From Pelagophyceae sp. CCMP2097 (taxonomy: Eukaryota > Sar > Pelagophyceae): a DNA stretch of 30,541 nucleotides. How positions within the stretch are numbered: position 1 is the stretch's first letter; every line of letters starts with the position of its first letter. The notes beneath the pieces are model-generated. The model saw nothing but the letters and a program-made list of their open reading frames with translations. It did no database searches and was not told the origin of the DNA. The stretch spans positions 97,011 to 127,551 of the forward strand of contig MU657238.1 of NCBI GenBank assembly GCA_026770575.1. Reading direction: 5' to 3'. Of the stretch, positions 27,203 to 30,541 are shown piece by piece. Position numbers and translations under genes: made by a program.

Positions 27203-28597
27203 CTATACGGCGAGCACCTCCGTCGTCGACATGGCGGTTCGCCCATCGCATCCCCCAACCACGAGGATGCTTGGCTCTTCGCCCGCAGTGTCGAGTCGAG
27301 CGGCTGCGCACGAACAGCGCGCGGTCCGCATGGCCGGCCCGGGCGAAAACTCGTTTTTCGCCAGGTCGAGGACCTCGGTCGTCGCCAACGTTCCTGTCGA
27401 GTCATTCCCGCCGACGACGAGGACGTGCTGAGCATCGACGGGCAAGGCCGCGCATAAATAGCGCGCTGAGTCCATCGACGGGCCGGGCGCGAACACCATG
27501 GTCCGGACATCGAGGATCTCCGTCGTTTGCAAATTTTCTGAATCTGATCTGCCACCGGCCACCATGATGCGGTGCTCGTCGAGCGCGACGACCGCGCAGC
27601 TGCAGCGCGGAGTGGCCATGGTGGGCCCCGGCGAAAAGGCCATCGTGTCCAGGCTGAGGATTTCCGTGCTCGACAAGACAGACGCGCCATCATGACCGCC
27701 GACGATGAGGATCCTGCGAGCGTCGAGTGCCACGGCGGCGCAACATTCTCGTGCCGATTGTAAGGCCGGCCCCGGCGTGATCGTGAGTCTAGAGAGGTGG
27801 AAGATTTCCGTCGTGTTCAGAAATTGGCCCCCGTCAAAGCCGCCCACGACGAGCACGCGGTCCGCGTCCAGCTGCACGGCCGCGCAGCCGTAGCGCCCCG
27901 CGAGCAGGTTCGGCCCGGCCGCAAAGGCCATCGTCTGCGTGTCGAGCAGCTCCGTCGTATTTAAAGCAGACCCGTCCTCAAAACCGCCAAACGCGACGAC
28001 GCGCCCTCCAGCAGACACGGCTGCACAATGAGAACGTGCCGAGCCCATATCCGGCCCCGGCCGGAACGCCGCGCCGACGATCCAGAGTCGCGCGCCAAAC
28101 ACGGCGGCCTCGAGGCCAAAGTAGTCAAGCTCCTTGACCATGCCCTCCTGCGCAGCCTCGGCTAAAGCGCGGATGGCCTTCTGCGTGAGCGCAGCGTCGA
28201 GGTCGCGGAGGAAGTCGAGGATCGTGCGGAACCGCTCGCCGTCGCGGTCGATGAATATGGAGCCGTCGTCGGGGTCGGACTGCAGCATCGCGTCGCAGCG
28301 CCCGAACATGCGGCCGAGCATCGAGTCGTCGACCTTGGTCAGCACGGCCCGCGACGTTTCAAACCGCACGCCGCCCACGTTGAGCTTGACGACGCAGTCG
28401 ATCGGCGGCGTTGCTGCGCGCATGCGCGCCTTTTCGCCGTCCACCTCGGCGCGGTCCCGCTCGACGGCCGCGCGCTTCTCCTCGAGCTCAGTTTCTCCGC
28501 GCGCGAGCTTCTCGTCGACTTGTCGCATCATGGCCGCGCGGTCGTCCTGGAGCGCCTGCCGGTCCTTCGCGAGCAGCGCCTGAGACGGATTCTTCAT
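27203..28597 (-). CDS. BTB (KCTD-type) protein with six kelch repeats
   Basis: From the start at 28597 the protein has 464 residues: an N-terminal coiled coil (ALLAKDRQALQDDRAAMMRQ and on), then a T1/BTB domain (VVKLNVGGVRFETSRAVLTK to FRTILDFLRD) of the type found in KCTD proteins and potassium-channel tetramerisation domains, a linker, then six kelch units of about 48 residues with the pattern PGP-x4-AR-x2-CAAV-x-LD-x4-LVVGG-x-DG-x4-TTEI. BTB-kelch proteins commonly link substrates to cullin-3 ubiquitin ligases. A longer model, complement(join(27203..28579,28617..28781)), 513 residues, replaces the first six residues with an upstream exon (MFKKNQVSSMAPSGNLASTF and on) using a 37-nt intron with a GC donor; it extends the coiled coil but rests on an atypical, very short intron. 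Convergent with SPP. Confidence 0.88.
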   Translation of the reverse strand: MKNPSQALLAKDRQALQDDRAAMMRQVDEKLARGETELEEKRAAVERDRAEVDGEKARMRAATPPIDCVVKLNVGGVRFETSRAVLTKVDDSMLGRMFGRCDAMLQSDPDDGSIFIDRDGERFRTILDFLRDLDAALTQKAIRALAEAAQEGMVKELDYFGLEAAVFGARLWIVGAAFRPGPDMGSARSHCAAVSAGGRVVAFGGFEDGSALNTTELLDTQTMAFAAGPNLLAGRYGCAAVQLDADRVLVVGGFDGGQFLNTTEIFHLSRLTITPGPALQSARECCAAVALDARRILIVGGHDGASVLSSTEILSLDTMAFSPGPTMATPRCSCAVVALDEHRIMVAGGRSDSENLQTTEILDVRTMVFAPGPSMDSARYLCAALPVDAQHVLVVGGNDSTGTLATTEVLDLAKNEFSPGPAMRTARCSCAAARLDTAGEEPSILVVGGCDGRTAMSTTEVLAV

Positions 28598-29027
28598 GTC
28601 GAAAGCACAGAAAGGCTTTACCGATGGAAAGACGCCGGTTTCGGACCATCTCGGCGTGGGACGCGCGCTCGAGGGCGTCGATCGCAGAGGCGTGCGCGGT
28701 GCTCGTGCGCCGGACGACGTCGAACGTCGAGGCCAGGTTGCCCGACGGCGCCATGCTCGAGACTTGGTTCTTCTTGAACAAGACTTAGTTCTCTGAAAGA
28801 GCTCCCGAAACTTCTTATTACAAAACAGCGATGACTGTTCCTGACAACCTCAAGCGCCGCACCTCGGCCTCCTGAGCGCGGGCGCACCTCGCGACCTCGT
28901 TCACCGGAGCCAGGCGCACGTGCTCCGGGCAGTCCCGAAACCCCGAACTCTCCCGTGGCCCTGGGGCGGTTTTGCCCTTTCCCTGCAGCCGTTTTACCTC
29001 ACCGCTTAGGCGTCCGGCGCAACGCAG

Positions 29028-29270
29028 ACCCGGCGCTCGGCCTCGACCTGCACCGCCTGGACCCGCTCGTGCCCATGCCGCCCGACGGCGTCGTGCGGAC
29101 CCGGCGCTCGACCTCGACCTGCACCGCCTGGACCCGCTCGTGCCCATGCCGCCCGACGGCGTCGTGCGGACCCGGCGCTCGGCCTCGACCTGCACCGCCT
29201 GGACCCGCTCGTGCCCATGCCGCCCGACAGCGTCGTGCGGACCCGGCGCCCGGCCTCGACCTGCACCGCG
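29028..29270. repeat. 71-bp tandem repeat, about 3.4 copies
   Basis: Near-identical units begin at 29028, 29099, 29170 and 29241 (ACCCGGCGCTCGGCCTCGAC as unit start). Between copies only a few bases differ. Because 71 is not a multiple of three, each copy is read in a different frame, so all three plus-strand frames show the same peptides in rotation; this argues against a coding origin. Confidence 0.92.
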
Positions 29271-29621
29271 GCGGGCACTACTTCCCCCTCTCCACTGCGC
29301 ACCACTTCCAACCCAATCGGCCACGCCCCTCGCCCGCCCACACTGTGCTGGAAAGGACTAGCCAGCCATCGCGCCAATGCGGAAAAAGGCTGCGAGCGTT
29401 GGAACTGAGCCGCCGACGGGACATGCCTGTGAAGTGACCTTTACAAGTACGGACCCACTCGAGTGACTACACTCAATGAGTGGGGAAGCCAACGACAGGT
29501 CGGCGTACGCCACTCGTGGCGTCCGTCCGCCCTCTCCTCTGGGCCCACTCGACCTTTATTGCCATCACCTCTCCAGTTCTCTCTTGCCGGGATATAAATA
29601 AAAACCCTCATGCCCTCATGA

Positions 29622-29670
29622 GGTCCAGCCTATCAAATATGGGGTATGGGGCCCCATATGGGGCCCCATA
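29622..29670. repeat. Duplicated palindromic segment, copy A
   Basis: 49 bp starting GGTCCAGCCTATCAAATATG and ending in two tandem TATGGGGCCCCATA palindromes. It matches copy B at 29906-29955 in the same orientation with few differences. Confidence 0.8.
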
Positions 29671-29905
29671 TTGAGTCCCAAGGGGTGGCGGGTCCCAGCC
29701 GGCGCGCGACGCCGCCCGCGGGCCGCCCAACCTTGAGCCAGGCCCACGTCGAGGTCTTTTTTTGCATCTCTTTGGCGTCGTCCGGGCGGCTCGGCGTCGA
29801 CGACCTCGAGCACGGCGGCTCGTCGTCTTAGTCGTCTTCTAATAGCCCGCCGAGCCCTTAGTGTCGCCCGCACAGTTCTGTATGGGGCCCCACGGGGCCG
29901 TGTGG

Positions 29906-29955
29906 GGTCCAGTCTACCCAATATGGGCTCATGGGGCCCCATATGGGGCCCCATA
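29906..29955. repeat. Duplicated palindromic segment, copy B
   Basis: 50 bp starting GGTCCAGTCTACCCAATATG and ending in the same tandem palindromes. A partial third palindrome unit (TATGGGGCCCCAC) is at 29881-29893. The two copies bracket about 235 bp. Confidence 0.8.
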
Positions 29956-30541
29956 CGGCAGCTCAGCTTCGAAAAGGAGACGGACCGGGGCGCGTGTTGA
30001 GCGCCCGCTGGCGCTCCGTCGCCCGCGCGGGCGCCCGGAAAGGTTCCCGTGAGGCTTTATGGGCTCCGCTAGAGCCTGCAAAAGGGCCCACCGATCGCCG
30101 CGGGAGTCTGACTTTTCGTCTTCGAAACGCCGCACGGCACGCCTTTGCAGCGCCACGCTCCTCGGACCGACGGCATCCGTTTGGGCTTTGGCGCGCCTTG
30201 TTCGATCCCGGCCACATCCAGAGGGCCCAAGGCTCGACTCGTCGCGAGTTCTGCGACCGCGCGAGCGCCGTTTCCGTCCGGAAGCGTGTTTCCTTCCGGA
30301 AGCGACAAGAAATGCCTCGACGGACGCGCAGCCGGGTCGTAGAACCGTAGACTGGTCCGTGCGAGGCAGCTCGTCGATCTCCCGGAGCTCCCTTTGAGAG
30401 CCCCAGCAAGGGGCCTAATCGATTGAAGTTTGCAAAAATAAATTGATCATTAGAGAGCTTCAGCTCAAAGTGATACCCTATCGAATTCATATCCTATCGT
30501 ATCCATCGGACAAGATCAAACTCATATCCTATCGAACTGTA

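Larger units (their letters stand above)
28782..30541. other. Right end: repeat-rich region without a recognised gene
   Basis: About 1.76 kb. It contains a 71-bp tandem repeat, a duplicated palindromic segment, and an A/T-rich end (30420-30541) with two copies of CATATCCTATCG at 30488 and 30523. A near-palindrome of CCCACTC and GAGTGGG arms is at about 29453-29483. Frames open on both strands give Arg/Ser/Pro-rich translations with no family match. A tandem pair TTTCC(G/T)TCCGGAAGCG lies at about 30269-30304. Confidence 0.4.

Noticed and set aside
29616..29954. Frames encoding MGPHMGPH or GAPYGAPY repeats
   Set aside because: They come from the TATGGGGCCCCATA palindromes, which read as similar peptides on both strands. 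No other coding support.
29963..30490. 175-residue minus-strand frame near the right end
   Set aside because: Low-quality composition (Arg/Ser/Pro), start in A/T-rich repeats, and no family resemblance.

Overview
The window looks like nuclear DNA of a photosynthetic, probably flagellated stramenopile, most like a pelagophyte alga. The evidence is GC-rich, intron-containing genes packed head to head, a psbU gene with a leader for thylakoid-lumen import, a stromal processing peptidase with a signal-peptide-type plastid leader, a mitochondrial propionyl-CoA carboxylase beta chain, a BBSome GTPase (ARL6/BBS3), and secreted proteins with Pro/Thr stalks and Cys-rich modules common in heterokont algae. 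The taxon is an inference. No bacterial operons, ribosome binding sites, CRISPR arrays, rRNA or tRNA genes were seen.

Layout, left to right: the C-terminal end of a Pro/Thr-rich surface protein (+, 1-462); a gap with an unresolved coding-like stretch; a giant 37-residue-repeat organelle-type protein (-, 1300-4582) head to head with LSM4 (+, 4701-5537); a membrane-anchored macro-domain-like protein (-, 5831-6862) head to head with an EF-hand protein (+, 7280-8133); PCCB (+, 8448-10252); psbU (-, 10408-11153) head to head with a gametolysin-type M11 protease (+, 11992-15580); a gap; an unknown small gene (-, 16529-17228); an F-box/LRR gene (-, 17384-18313) head to head with a sialidase (+, 18380-19591); a secreted aldo-keto reductase (-, 19692-21536); ARL6 (-, 21846-22900) head to head with stromal processing peptidase (+, 23109-26740); a minisatellite; a BTB-kelch gene (-, 27203-28597, possibly from 28781); and a repeat-rich, apparently gene-poor right end (28782-30541).

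Exon models were built by hand from splice sites, frame continuity and family alignment. In every multi-exon model the summed coding length is a multiple of three. Introns are short (37-190 nt). Several use a GC donor rather than GT, and others use a GTC donor.

There is no operon-like system. The genes belong to separate processes: plastid biogenesis and photosynthesis (psbU, SPP), mitochondrial propionate metabolism (PCCB), a probable organelle RNA factor (repeat protein), RNA splicing or decay (LSM4), cilium traffic (ARL6), ubiquitin-type adaptors (F-box, BTB-kelch) and a secreted or surface set (Pro/Thr-rich protein, M11 protease, sialidase, ShKT-like aldo-keto reductase). The most notable points are the GC-AG introns, the run of five head-to-head pairs, the unusual secreted domain fusions, and the palindromic and minisatellite repeats near the right end.
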